Shown in pieces: positions 17,134 through 24,685 of a stretch of 64,000 nucleotides of DNA. Source of the DNA: Mesorhizobium sp. Z1-4 (lineage in GTDB: Bacteria; Pseudomonadota; Alphaproteobacteria; Rhizobiales; Rhizobiaceae); NCBI RefSeq assembly GCF_004000235.1, contig NZ_RCIO01000001.1:372001-436000 (forward strand), in the 5' to 3' direction. Position 1 is the first letter of the stretch. Each line of letters begins with the position of its first letter. A program made the translations under genes and the position numbers. Below the pieces are notes generated by a model. The model made no database searches and was not told where the DNA came from. It saw nothing but the letters and a program-made list of their open reading frames with translations.

Positions 17134-18279
17134 ATGGATTTTGACCTCACCGAAGAACAGTCGATTCTCAAGGATTCGCTCGACCGGCTGCTGGCCGACA
17201 AATACGACTTCGAGAAACGCATGAAGATCATGGCGCAGCCGGACGGCTGGAGCGGCGAGATGTGGAACGCCTATGCCGAGATGGGGCTGATGGCACTTCC
17301 CTTCGCCGAAGAAGACGGCGGGCTTGGCGGCTCGCCCGTGGAGACCATGATCGTTATGGAGGCGCTTGGCAGGGCGCTTGTGCTGGAGCCCTATTTCGCC
17401 ACCGTCGTGCTTGGCGGCGGCGTGCTGCGGCACGGCGCCTCGGCGGAGCAGCGGGCCGAGTTCGTGCCGCTGGTGGCGGGCGGCGAGCTCAAGCTTGCGC
17501 TTGCGCACACGGAACGCAATTCGCGTTACGATCTCAACCATGTCGAGACAGTTGCCAGGAGAGATGGCGACGGCTGGGTGCTTTCCGGCCAGAAAAGCGT
17601 CGTGCTGGGCGGCGACGCAGCGGACCACATCTTCGTCACGGCACGCACCGCCGGCGACATACGCGACATGAACGGGATCGGCATTTTCATGGTCGATGCC
17701 AAGGCCGAGGGTCTTGCACGGCGCAGCTACACCAACCAGGACGGTACGCATGCTGCGGAGATTTCACTCGATGGAGTGACGGTTCCGGCTGCCAGCGTAA
17801 TCGGCGATCCCGGGGACGGGCTTTCAATCATTCGCCGGGTGGCGGACGAGGCGATCGCCGCACTCAGTGCAGAAGCGATCGGCGTCATGGAAAAGCTGCA
17901 CGCGCTGACGCTCGAATATCTCAAGGTGCGCAAACAGTTCGGCGTACCTATCGGCGCATTCCAGGTTCTGCAGCACAAGGCCGTGGACATCTTCGTGGCG
18001 CTGGAACAGGCGCGTTCGATCACGCTCTACGCGACGATGATGGCCGACAGCGACGACGAAGACGAACGCAGCCGGGCAATGAATGCCGCGAAAGCCGAGA
18101 TTGGGCGGGCGGGTCAGCTGGCCGGCGAAAACGCCATTCAGTTGCATGGCGGCGTGGGCATGACGATGGAATATGCCGTCGGCCACTATTTCAAGCGCAT
18201 GACATCGATCGACCTCACCTTCGGCGATCACGATCATCATCTGCGGCGGCTTGCGGAACGTGGTGGCCTTTTCGGCTAG
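17134..18279 (+). CDS. pimD: Acyl-CoA dehydrogenase, small-subunit type (PimD-like)
   Basis: A 381-residue partner of the preceding dehydrogenase. N-terminal MDFDLTEEQSILKDSLDRLL; the central barrel has LALAHTERNSRYDLNHVET, where the FAD-binding motif differs from the canonical T-E-P-x-A-G-S-D. The C-terminal region has QLHGGVGMTMEYAVGHYFKRM and ends in a Gly-rich tail. The altered flavin motif supports a subunit that works only together with PimC. It is the last gene of the operon, ending 14 bases from the convergent bigR-like gene. Confidence 0.92.
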   Translation: MDFDLTEEQSILKDSLDRLLADKYDFEKRMKIMAQPDGWSGEMWNAYAEMGLMALPFAEEDGGLGGSPVETMIVMEALGRALVLEPYFATVVLGGGVLRHGASAEQRAEFVPLVAGGELKLALAHTERNSRYDLNHVETVARRDGDGWVLSGQKSVVLGGDAADHIFVTARTAGDIRDMNGIGIFMVDAKAEGLARRSYTNQDGTHAAEISLDGVTVPAASVIGDPGDGLSIIRRVADEAIAALSAEAIGVMEKLHALTLEYLKVRKQFGVPIGAFQVLQHKAVDIFVALEQARSITLYATMMADSDDEDERSRAMNAAKAEIGRAGQLAGENAIQLHGGVGMTMEYAVGHYFKRMTSIDLTFGDHDHHLRRLAERGGLFG

Positions 18280-18292
18280 GACGCAAGTCAGA

Positions 18293-18631
18293 TCAGGCAG
18301 TCACCGCCTGCCGGCTCTCCTGTTGCGCCTTTGCGGGGGCGCAATAGATCTCGTACAGCAGCGCCAGAACGCGCGACACTTTGTCGGACGCCACGCTGTA
18401 ATAGATCGTGCGGCCTTGGCGGCGTGTCGAAACGAGCTTGAGCGCGCGCAGCTTGGAAAGCTGCTGCGAAAGAGCCGACTGGCTCATGCCCACAGCCTCT
18501 GCCAGCGGCAGCACCGCCATCTCGCCATTCAGCAAGTTGCAGAGGATCATCAGCCTGTTCGCGTTTGCGATCGCTGACAGCAGCTCCGCGGCCTCCTCTG
18601 CGGATTGCGACAGCTTGTCCAAATCAAGCAT
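18293..18631 (-). CDS. bigR: ArsR-family sulfide/persulfide-responsive repressor (BigR-like)
   Basis: A 112-residue winged-helix regulator with the ArsR pattern LLSAIANANRLMILCNLLNGE and SQSALSQQLSKLRALKLVSTRRQGRTIYYSV. Cys31 and Cys97 are 66 residues apart, the same spacing and helices as the Cys42/Cys108 pair of BigR, which forms a disulfide or polysulfide bridge on sulfide exposure; no metal-site residues are evident. It is divergent from a persulfide-oxidation operon that matches the known BigR regulon. AGGAG stands 6 bases before ATG 18631. Confidence 0.93.
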   Translation of the reverse strand: MLDLDKLSQSAEEAAELLSAIANANRLMILCNLLNGEMAVLPLAEAVGMSQSALSQQLSKLRALKLVSTRRQGRTIYYSVASDKVSRVLALLYEIYCAPAKAQQESRQAVTA

Positions 18632-18649
18632 GCATTTCTCCTATTGCAT

Positions 18650-18669
18650 ATATGAACATATTATCATAT
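18650..18669. promoter_or_regulatory. Probable BigR operator
   Basis: ATATGA-N8-TCATAT is a perfect 6-bp inverted repeat inside a very AT-rich stretch between bigR and the first YeeE gene. BigR-type repressors bind AT-rich palindromes that overlap both promoters. It starts 18 bases upstream of the bigR start, so autoregulation is likely. Confidence 0.65.
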
Positions 18670-18700
18670 TTGATGCCAATCGCAACCCAACGGAGTGATT

Positions 18701-19132
18701 ATGGGCTCGATTACAGAATTCACGCCCTGGCTTTCATTGGCCGGCGGCGCACTTATCGGACTTTCGGCTGTTCTGCTCATGGCGCTACATGGGCGCGTTG
18801 CCGGCATGACCGCGATCCTGGGCGGTGTTTTGCCACCCGTGGCCAGCGATTGGCAATGGCGCGCCGCCTTCCTGGCTGGCGCCATCATCGCGCCGGTGAT
18901 TTTTGTCGCGGCCGGCGGCGAGATCGGCTTCGCCGTTCCGCCGAGCACCGGCATACTGATCGCAGGCGGCGTCATTGTCGGCATCGGCGTGACATTCGGC
19001 TCCGGCTGCACCAGTGGCCATGGCGTGTGCGGTATGGCCCGGCTTTCGCCGCGCTCCATCGCCGCGACTGCGATCTTCATGGTTGCGACTTTCGCGTCCG
19101 TTTACGTCATTCGTCACGTGATTGGAGGCTGA
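18701..19132 (+). CDS. YeeE/YedE-family sulfur transporter, N-terminal-half protein
   Basis: A 143-residue inner-membrane protein with about four hydrophobic helices. The family signature GSGCTSGHGVCGMARLSPRS (about 103-122) carries the Cys residues that relay thiosulfate or sulfane sulfur in YeeE proteins. CGGAG precedes ATG 18701 by 5 bases; a GTG two codons upstream lies in the Shine-Dalgarno and is rejected. It forms a pair with the next gene, which carries the second half of the pseudo-symmetric fold. Confidence 0.9.
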   Translation: MGSITEFTPWLSLAGGALIGLSAVLLMALHGRVAGMTAILGGVLPPVASDWQWRAAFLAGAIIAPVIFVAAGGEIGFAVPPSTGILIAGGVIVGIGVTFGSGCTSGHGVCGMARLSPRSIAATAIFMVATFASVYVIRHVIGG

Positions 19133-19134
19133 CC

Positions 19135-19578
19135 ATGAACAAGCTTGTATCAGCCCTCCTCATCGGCGGCGTTTTCGGTATCGGCATTGCCATTTCAGGC
19201 ATGGCGAACCCCGCCAAGGTGCTCAACTTCTTCGACATCGCCGGCACCTGGGATCCGAGCCTGCTCGTGGTCATGGTGAGCGCGCTCGTTGTTGCAGCAA
19301 TCGGCTACCGGATCGTCTTCGGCCGGCAGACCAAGCCTGCCTTCGAGACCAGCTTCGACCTGCCGACGAAGCGTTCCATCGACTGGCAACTCGTCGGCGG
19401 CTCGGCTTTGTTCGGCATTGGCTGGGGCATGTCGGGTTTCTGCCCGGGCGGCGCAATACCCGCGCTTGGCCTCGGCTATTCCGAAACTCCGACCTTCGTC
19501 GGCGCCATGATTGCCGGTATTATCGTGGCGAGGTTTTTGAAGCAGCGTATCGCCCAGCCTGCCCCGGCGCGCAGCTAG
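19135..19578 (+). CDS. YeeE/YedE-family sulfur transporter, second half protein
   Basis: A 147-residue membrane protein, start MNKLVSALLIGGVFGIGIAI, with about four helices and the second YeeE signature GMSGFCPGGAIPALG (Cys about 104). GGAGG ends 6 bases before ATG 19135, and the gene begins 2 bases after the preceding stop, so the two halves are translated together. It probably imports or exports sulfane sulfur (thiosulfate-like) for the downstream persulfide dioxygenase. Confidence 0.9.
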   Translation: MNKLVSALLIGGVFGIGIAISGMANPAKVLNFFDIAGTWDPSLLVVMVSALVVAAIGYRIVFGRQTKPAFETSFDLPTKRSIDWQLVGGSALFGIGWGMSGFCPGGAIPALGLGYSETPTFVGAMIAGIIVARFLKQRIAQPAPARS

Positions 19579-19600
19579 ACAGCATAGAAGGAGCATCAAG

Positions 19601-20491
19601 ATGACCCTCCCCTTCCAGCCCGATCTGAACGTCAAGCCCGAAGTCGTAGCGTTTTTCGACGAGCCGACGAACACGGTGTCCTACATCGTGAAGGATCCGA
19701 ACTCGGATGCCTGCGCCGTCATCGATTCAGTGATGGATATCGACTACGCCGCAGGCCGCATCACCTATGACGGTGCGGACGAGATCATCGAGTATATCCG
19801 TTCCAACGGCTGGAAGCTGGAGTGGATCATCGAGACCCATGTGCATGCCGACCATCTGTCGGCTGCGCCCTACATCCAGCAGAAGATGGGCGGCAAGCTC
19901 GGCATCGGTGAAAACATCACGATCGTGCAGGACACGTTCGGCAAGATTTTCAACGAAGGCACCGAATTCCAGCGCGACGGCTCGCAGTTCGACCAGCTGT
20001 TCAAGGATGGCGACAGCTACCAGATCGGCACGCTGACCGCCTATGCCATGCACACGCCCGGCCACACGCCGGCCTGCATGACGCATGTGATCGGCAATGC
20101 CGCCTTTGTCGGCGACACGCTGTTCATGCCCGATGGCGGCTCGGCCCGGGCCGACTTTCCCGGCGGCGACGCACGCGAGCTCTATCGCTCGATCATGCGC
20201 GTGCTTGAGCTGCCGGACGAGATGCGGCTCTTTATCTGCCACGACTACGGCCCGAATGGCCGCGACATCAAATGGGAAACCACGGTCGCGGAAGAGCGCG
20301 AGCACAATATCCACGTACACAGCGGTGTAACCGAAGACGAGTTCGTGGCGGTGCGCGAAGCACGCGACGCAACGCTTGCCATGCCGAAGCTCATCATCCC
20401 GTCGCTGCAGGTGAACATGCGCGCCGGGCAATTGCCGCCGAAAGATCGGGATGGCAAAACCTACCTGAAAGTGCCGGTCAACGAACTCTGA
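19601..20491 (+). CDS. blh: Persulfide dioxygenase, ETHE1-like beta-lactamase fold (Blh)
   Basis: A 296-residue metallo-beta-lactamase-fold protein that oxidises glutathione persulfide to sulfite. Metal motifs are HVHADH (His80, His82, Asp84, His85, of which ETHE1 enzymes use a mononuclear Fe site), HTPGHTPACMTHV, FVGDTLFMPDGGSARADF and FICHDYGPNGRD. In the original BigR operon Blh is fused to a DUF442 domain; here DUF442 is a separate gene just downstream. AGGAG before ATG gives a clean start. Confidence 0.93.
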   Translation: MTLPFQPDLNVKPEVVAFFDEPTNTVSYIVKDPNSDACAVIDSVMDIDYAAGRITYDGADEIIEYIRSNGWKLEWIIETHVHADHLSAAPYIQQKMGGKLGIGENITIVQDTFGKIFNEGTEFQRDGSQFDQLFKDGDSYQIGTLTAYAMHTPGHTPACMTHVIGNAAFVGDTLFMPDGGSARADFPGGDARELYRSIMRVLELPDEMRLFICHDYGPNGRDIKWETTVAEEREHNIHVHSGVTEDEFVAVREARDATLAMPKLIIPSLQVNMRAGQLPPKDRDGKTYLKVPVNEL

Positions 20492-20524
20492 CCCGCCCAG
20501 GCTCTATTCGAAAAGAGGAACATC

Positions 20525-20857
20525 ATGGATATCAGACAGGTCGCGGACGGATTTTCGGTCTCGGGTCAGATCAGCCCTTCCGACGTCGCAACGCTCAAAG
20601 CAGCCGGCTTTCGCAGCATCATCTGCAACAGACCGGACAATGAGGACGGCGCCGTGCCGCACGCTCTGGTAGAAGCTGCGGCCGAGGAAGCCGGCCTCAA
20701 CTTCCGCTACATCCCGGCAATCAGCGGCCAGCTCACCCAGGCCAATGTCGACGATATGGCAGCCGCGCTGGGCGAGCTCGATGGGCCGGTCTTCGCCTAT
20801 TGCCGCTCCGGCGCACGCAGCACCAACCTCTACATGATGGCCAGCCAGAAAGGCTGA
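20525..20857 (+). CDS. DUF442 / TIGR01244 rhodanese-like sulfur transferase
   Basis: A 110-residue protein with phosphatase/rhodanese-type topology. The active loop is C-R-S-G-A-R (Cys93 to Arg98), a six-residue loop as in rhodaneses, expected to carry persulfide between thiosulfate, GSSH and Blh. It opens with MDIRQVADGFSVSGQISPSD, typical of the family. AAAGAGGAA precedes ATG. In other bacteria this domain is the N-terminal part of Blh; here it is free-standing. Confidence 0.9.
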   Translation: MDIRQVADGFSVSGQISPSDVATLKAAGFRSIICNRPDNEDGAVPHALVEAAAEEAGLNFRYIPAISGQLTQANVDDMAAALGELDGPVFAYCRSGARSTNLYMMASQKG

Positions 20858-20865
20858 GCCCAACG

Positions 20866-20885
20866 GCCGGCGCTACGGCGCCGGC
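20866..20885 (+). terminator. Stable hairpin between DUF442 gene and sulP
   Basis: GCCGGCGC-TACG-GCGCCGGC is a perfect 8-bp GC stem capped by an extra-stable C(UACG)G tetraloop, 8 bases after the stop. It is followed by TTCCCTC rather than a U run, so it may be an attenuator or mRNA 3' protector that lowers SulP expression relative to the upstream genes. Confidence 0.6.
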
Positions 20886-20957
20886 TTCCCTCAATCACAC
20901 CGTGCCGGCATGCCCTTTTCGGGGGCGTGAACGGTCGAACTTGTCCTGAAGAACAAT

Positions 20958-22709
20958 ATGCGCGAACGGCTTTCGATACTGGCTTCCTGGCCTCCACTCG
21001 CCTGGGGTTCGAGCTATACGCGCGCCACGCTTTCGAGCGATCTCACGGCGGCACTGATCGTGACGATCATGCTCATCCCGCAGTCGCTGGCCTATGCGAT
21101 GCTCGCCGGGTTGCCGCCGCAGGCAGGCCTCTACGCCTCGATCCTGCCGCTCGTCACTTATGCATTGTTCGGATCGAGCCGGGTGCTGGCCGTTGGTCCG
21201 GTCGCCGTGGTGTCGCTGATGACAGCGGCGGCGATCGGCAAGATAGCGCCGGCGGGGTCGAGCGAGGCGATCGCCGCCGCACTTGCCCTCGCCCTCATCT
21301 CGGGGCTCATGCTTCTGGCGCTCGGGATTTTGCGGCTTGGCTTCCTCGCCAATTTTCTTTCGCATCCCGTTATCTCAGGTTTCATCACAGCATCCGGTAT
21401 CCTGATTGCCGCCGGCCAGCTCAAACACGTCTTCGGTGTTTCCGCATCCGGGCACACAGTTCAGGAGATCGCAATTTCGCTGTGGGAGAATGCCAGCGCG
21501 GCGAATCTGGCAACTGTGGTCATCGGGCTGGGCTCCGCTGCATTCCTTTTCTGGTCACGACGCAAGCTGAAGCCGCTTCTGGTTTCGTCCGGCATCGGCG
21601 CCCGATGGGCTGACGTCCTTGCCAAGGCATCACCGGTCGCCGCGGTCGCAGTCACCACAATCGCAGCATGGACCCTCGACCTCGGCTCGGCAGGCGTTCG
21701 TCTTGTCGGCGCCGTTCCGCAGGGTCTGCCACCACTCACGGTCCCGCCGATCGACACGGAGATGTGGCTGTCGCTTGCCGGTTCCGCGACGCTGATCACG
21801 ATCGTCGGCTTCGTGGAATCCGTCTCGGTCGCACAGACACTCGCCGCCAAGCGCCGGCAGCGCATCGTACCCGACCAGGAGCTGATCGGCCTCGGATCGG
21901 CCAATGTGGCGGCGGCCTTTTCCGGCGGCTACCCGGTGACCGGCGGTTTCGCGCGCTCGGTCGTCAATTTCGATGCCGGTGCGGAAACACCCGCCGCAGG
22001 CATTTTCACCGCCGTGGGTATTGCGATAGCAACGCTCACGCTGACGCCGCTGCTTGCCTATCTTCCGCAGGCAACGCTTGGCGCAACAATCATCGTAGCA
22101 GTCCTGTCGCTCGTCGATTTCGGCATCTTCAAGCGCAGCTGGCGTTACGCAAAAGCTGATTTCGCCGCCGTGCTTGCAACGATGAGTGTAACGCTTTTTG
22201 TGAGCGTCGAGCTCGGCATCCTGGCCGGCGTCCTACTGTCGCTGCTCATCCACCTCTACAGGACGTCGAGGCCGCATGTTGCAGTTGTCGGCCAAGTGGC
22301 TGGCACCGAACACTTCCGCAACGTGTTGCGGCACGAGGTGATCACCAATCCCGCGATCCTCTCGGTGCGGGTCGATGAGAGCCTCTATTTCGCCAATGCG
22401 CGTTTCCTGGAGGACTTCCTGTTCAGCGCCGTTGCGCAAAAACCGGATGTCAAACACGTCATTCTCGTCTGTCCTGCCGTCAATGCCATCGATCTGAGTG
22501 CGCTGGAGTCACTGGAAAACATCAATCGCTCGCTGGCCGAATCCGGGGTCACGCTCAATCTCAGCGAAGTGAAAGGCCCGGTGATGGACCGGCTCAAACG
22601 CAGTGATTTCCTGGAACATCTTACCGGGCGCGTGTTCCTGTCGCAGCATCTGGCTGTCCAGGAACTTGCCGCCGGGATCAATAAAGCAGGCGCATCAGAA
22701 AAAGCGTGA
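20958..22709 (+). CDS. SulP-family anion (sulfate/sulfite) permease with STAS domain
   Basis: A 583-residue transporter. The SulP signature region is at the start (SSDLTAALIVTIMLIPQSLAYAMLAGLPPQAGLYASI), followed by about 10-12 further membrane stretches. A C-terminal STAS domain follows from about residue 435 (SVRVDESLYFANARFLEDFL to VILVCPAVNAIDLSALESL). In BigR-type operons this protein is thought to export the sulfite/sulfate made by persulfide oxidation. It overlaps the TRAP permease gene tail to tail by 32 bases. Confidence 0.92.
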   Translation: MRERLSILASWPPLAWGSSYTRATLSSDLTAALIVTIMLIPQSLAYAMLAGLPPQAGLYASILPLVTYALFGSSRVLAVGPVAVVSLMTAAAIGKIAPAGSSEAIAAALALALISGLMLLALGILRLGFLANFLSHPVISGFITASGILIAAGQLKHVFGVSASGHTVQEIAISLWENASAANLATVVIGLGSAAFLFWSRRKLKPLLVSSGIGARWADVLAKASPVAAVAVTTIAAWTLDLGSAGVRLVGAVPQGLPPLTVPPIDTEMWLSLAGSATLITIVGFVESVSVAQTLAAKRRQRIVPDQELIGLGSANVAAAFSGGYPVTGGFARSVVNFDAGAETPAAGIFTAVGIAIATLTLTPLLAYLPQATLGATIIVAVLSLVDFGIFKRSWRYAKADFAAVLATMSVTLFVSVELGILAGVLLSLLIHLYRTSRPHVAVVGQVAGTEHFRNVLRHEVITNPAILSVRVDESLYFANARFLEDFLFSAVAQKPDVKHVILVCPAVNAIDLSALESLENINRSLAESGVTLNLSEVKGPVMDRLKRSDFLEHLTGRVFLSQHLAVQELAAGINKAGASEKA

Positions 22710-24000
22710 TCGCCGGGAACGCGGCCAGAATGATCACGCGGACGATGTCGGTAGCCACAAAGGGCAGCACGCCGCGATAGGTGTGCTGGATCGGCGTTTC
22801 CTTGGCCATCGAGTTGATAACAAAGAGGTTCATGCCGACCGGTGGCGTAATCAAGCCAACCTCGACCACGATCAGCACCAGGATGCCGAACCAGATGGCG
22901 AACTCTTCCGGCGACAGGCCGAAATCCAGCGCGGTGACGATCGGGAAAAAGATCGGCACCGTGAGCAGGATCATCGACAGCGAATCCATCACACAGCCGA
23001 AAATCAGGTAGAAAAACAGGATCAACGCCAGCACCATCCAGGCGTTGAAGCCCTGGGCGGTGACGAATTCGGCCGCCTGCTGAGGCAGCTGCGACAGCGC
23101 CAGGAAGCTGTTGAACATCGACGCGCCGAAGACAATGAAGAAAATCATCGCCGTGGCGCTGGCTGTCGACAATATGCAGGAAATGAACGTCGTGCGGGTC
23201 AATCCGCCATTTGCCAGCGCGATGATGCCGGTGCCTGCGGCACCCACAGCAGCACCCTCGGTTGGCGTAAACCATCCGAGATAGATGCCGCCGACCACGG
23301 TGACAAACACCAGCAGCACCGGCCAGACATCCAGCAAGGCCGCGAACCGCTCGGCATATGGCGCGCGTTCGCGCATGCCGGCCGACCCGGGGCTGACCCG
23401 CACATAAACCGCGATTGCGATCATGTAGCCGATGGCGGCCAGAATGCCTGGAATGAAAGCCGCGACAAACAGCTTGGCGATATTCTGCTCTGTCAGAATT
23501 GCATAGATCACGAGGATCACCGACGGCGGAATCAGGATGCCCAGTGTTCCGCCCGCGGCCAGCGTGCCGGTGGCCAGCGCCCCCGAATACCCGTAACGCT
23601 TGAGCTCCGGCAGCGCCACCTGGCTCATGGTGGCGGCGGTTGCGAGCGAAGAGCCGCAGATCGCGCCGAAGCCGGCGCATGCGCCCACTGCGGCCATCGC
23701 CACGCCGCCCTTCCTGTGCCCCAGCCAGGTTTCGGCGGCCTTGAACAGCGAACGGGACATGCCGCCCAGCGTGGCGAACTGGCCCATGAGGAGAAACAGC
23801 GGCACGATCGACAGCGAATAACTCGAGAAGGTCGAATAGGTTTCGCCCTTGAGCTTAGAGAGTATCGGGTTCCACGAACCGAAAATGATGTAGCTGCCGA
23901 CCGTACCGCAGATCAGCATGGCAAGGCCGATTGGGATCCTGAGAAAGATAAGAAGGATCAGAACCGGGAACGACAAAAAGCCGAGCTCAAGATTGCTCAA
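22678..24000 (-). CDS. TRAP transporter large permease (DctM-type)
   Basis: A 440-residue, roughly 12-helix membrane protein, with DctM features PIGLAMLICGTVGSYI, GRKGGVAMAAVGACAGFGAICGSSLATAATM and PEEFAIWFGILVLIVVEVGLITPPVGMNLFVIN. It makes a sodium-driven high-affinity importer with the small permease and binding protein. It starts at TTG 24000, whose TTGA overlaps the stop of the small permease gene; no in-frame ATG occurs early enough to replace it. Substrate unknown (organic acid type). Confidence 0.93.
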   Translation of the reverse strand: MSNLELGFLSFPVLILLIFLRIPIGLAMLICGTVGSYIIFGSWNPILSKLKGETYSTFSSYSLSIVPLFLLMGQFATLGGMSRSLFKAAETWLGHRKGGVAMAAVGACAGFGAICGSSLATAATMSQVALPELKRYGYSGALATGTLAAGGTLGILIPPSVILVIYAILTEQNIAKLFVAAFIPGILAAIGYMIAIAVYVRVSPGSAGMRERAPYAERFAALLDVWPVLLVFVTVVGGIYLGWFTPTEGAAVGAAGTGIIALANGGLTRTTFISCILSTASATAMIFFIVFGASMFNSFLALSQLPQQAAEFVTAQGFNAWMVLALILFFYLIFGCVMDSLSMILLTVPIFFPIVTALDFGLSPEEFAIWFGILVLIVVEVGLITPPVGMNLFVINSMAKETPIQHTYRGVLPFVATDIVRVIILAAFPAITLFLMRLLY

Positions 24001-24527
24001 TGTACGCCCCCGCCGTTGCGGCTGGACAGCGGTTTGCCTCCAAGGGTGGCACGCGCTTGTTCAAATAGAAGATAGAGCGAGATTACCGCGCCGATGGCAG
24101 CCGCGACCATGCACGCGGCATAAGCCCACCAGACCGGAAACTGCAGGATGAAGGTTGTCTCGTTGTAGCGGATCTTGTCCAGCATCCCATACCAGAGCCG
24201 CCAGGCGACAATGACGATGAAGACCGTCATCAAAAATTCGGCAACGAGGTCGATGACGCGGTTGGCGCCATCGCTCAGGAAGTTCGTAAATATGTCGACG
24301 CTGGCGTGGCCGCGCACGAACTGGCACCAAGGCAGGAACGAAAAGATTGCGAACGCGACACCCGCCTCAACCATCTCGAAGTCGCCCGGAACGGGAGAAA
24401 GTCCGGCCCAGATCAAAGCCCGGCCGGTGATGCTCGTGACGGTCAGGATCGTAAGCGCGGTAAGGACGACGCCGCCGGAGACGGCAAGGCCACGCGCCAA
24501 CTCTCGCATTATCGTTGCGAGGCTCAT
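23997..24527 (-). CDS. TRAP transporter small permease (DctQ-type)
   Basis: A 176-residue four-helix protein of the DctQ family (ISLYLLFEQARATLGG at the end; FSFLPWCQFVRGHASVDIFTN carries the conserved V-D motif). Start ATG 24527 is chosen because GGAGGAAGG lies directly upstream. It is followed without a gap by the large permease gene. It is separated from the binding-protein gene by 158 bases that hold a strong hairpin and an AT palindrome. Confidence 0.92.
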   Translation of the reverse strand: MSLATIMRELARGLAVSGGVVLTALTILTVTSITGRALIWAGLSPVPGDFEMVEAGVAFAIFSFLPWCQFVRGHASVDIFTNFLSDGANRVIDLVAEFLMTVFIVIVAWRLWYGMLDKIRYNETTFILQFPVWWAYAACMVAAAIGAVISLYLLFEQARATLGGKPLSSRNGGGVH

Positions 24528-24605
24528 CCTTCCTCCCCAGTCAGTTCCCCGAATGGTGTTGCACGCTAGCGGCAAGCCATGGCCAGAGCAACGGCACGCA
24601 ATTTC

Positions 24606-24620
24606 GTTATAGTATATAAC
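24606..24620. promoter_or_regulatory. AT-rich palindrome upstream of dctQ-type gene
   Basis: GTTATA-gta-TATAAC is a perfect 6-bp inverted repeat, 79 bases before the small permease start and downstream of the intercistronic hairpin. It could be a regulator site or promoter element for a secondary dctQM transcript. Role not shown. Confidence 0.35.
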
Positions 24621-24643
24621 AATTGAATATCAATGATGTGAAT

Positions 24644-24665
24644 GGTCGGGCCTGGCGGCCCGACC
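24644..24665 (-). terminator. Intercistronic hairpin after the TRAP binding-protein gene
   Basis: GGTCGGGCC-TGGC-GGCCCGACC, a perfect 9-bp GC stem, 21 bases after the dctP-type stop. On the transcribed strand it is followed by AT-rich sequence but no U run. A partial terminator or RNase block here would give more binding protein than permease, a common need of TRAP and ABC importers. Confidence 0.65.
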
Positions 24666-24685
24666 GGTCAATGCGTTCAGGCCCG

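Noticed and set aside
22603-24075. Long plus-strand frame opposite the TRAP permease gene
   Set aside because: The product is His/Arg/Gln-rich antisense sequence; the minus strand encodes a clear DctM.
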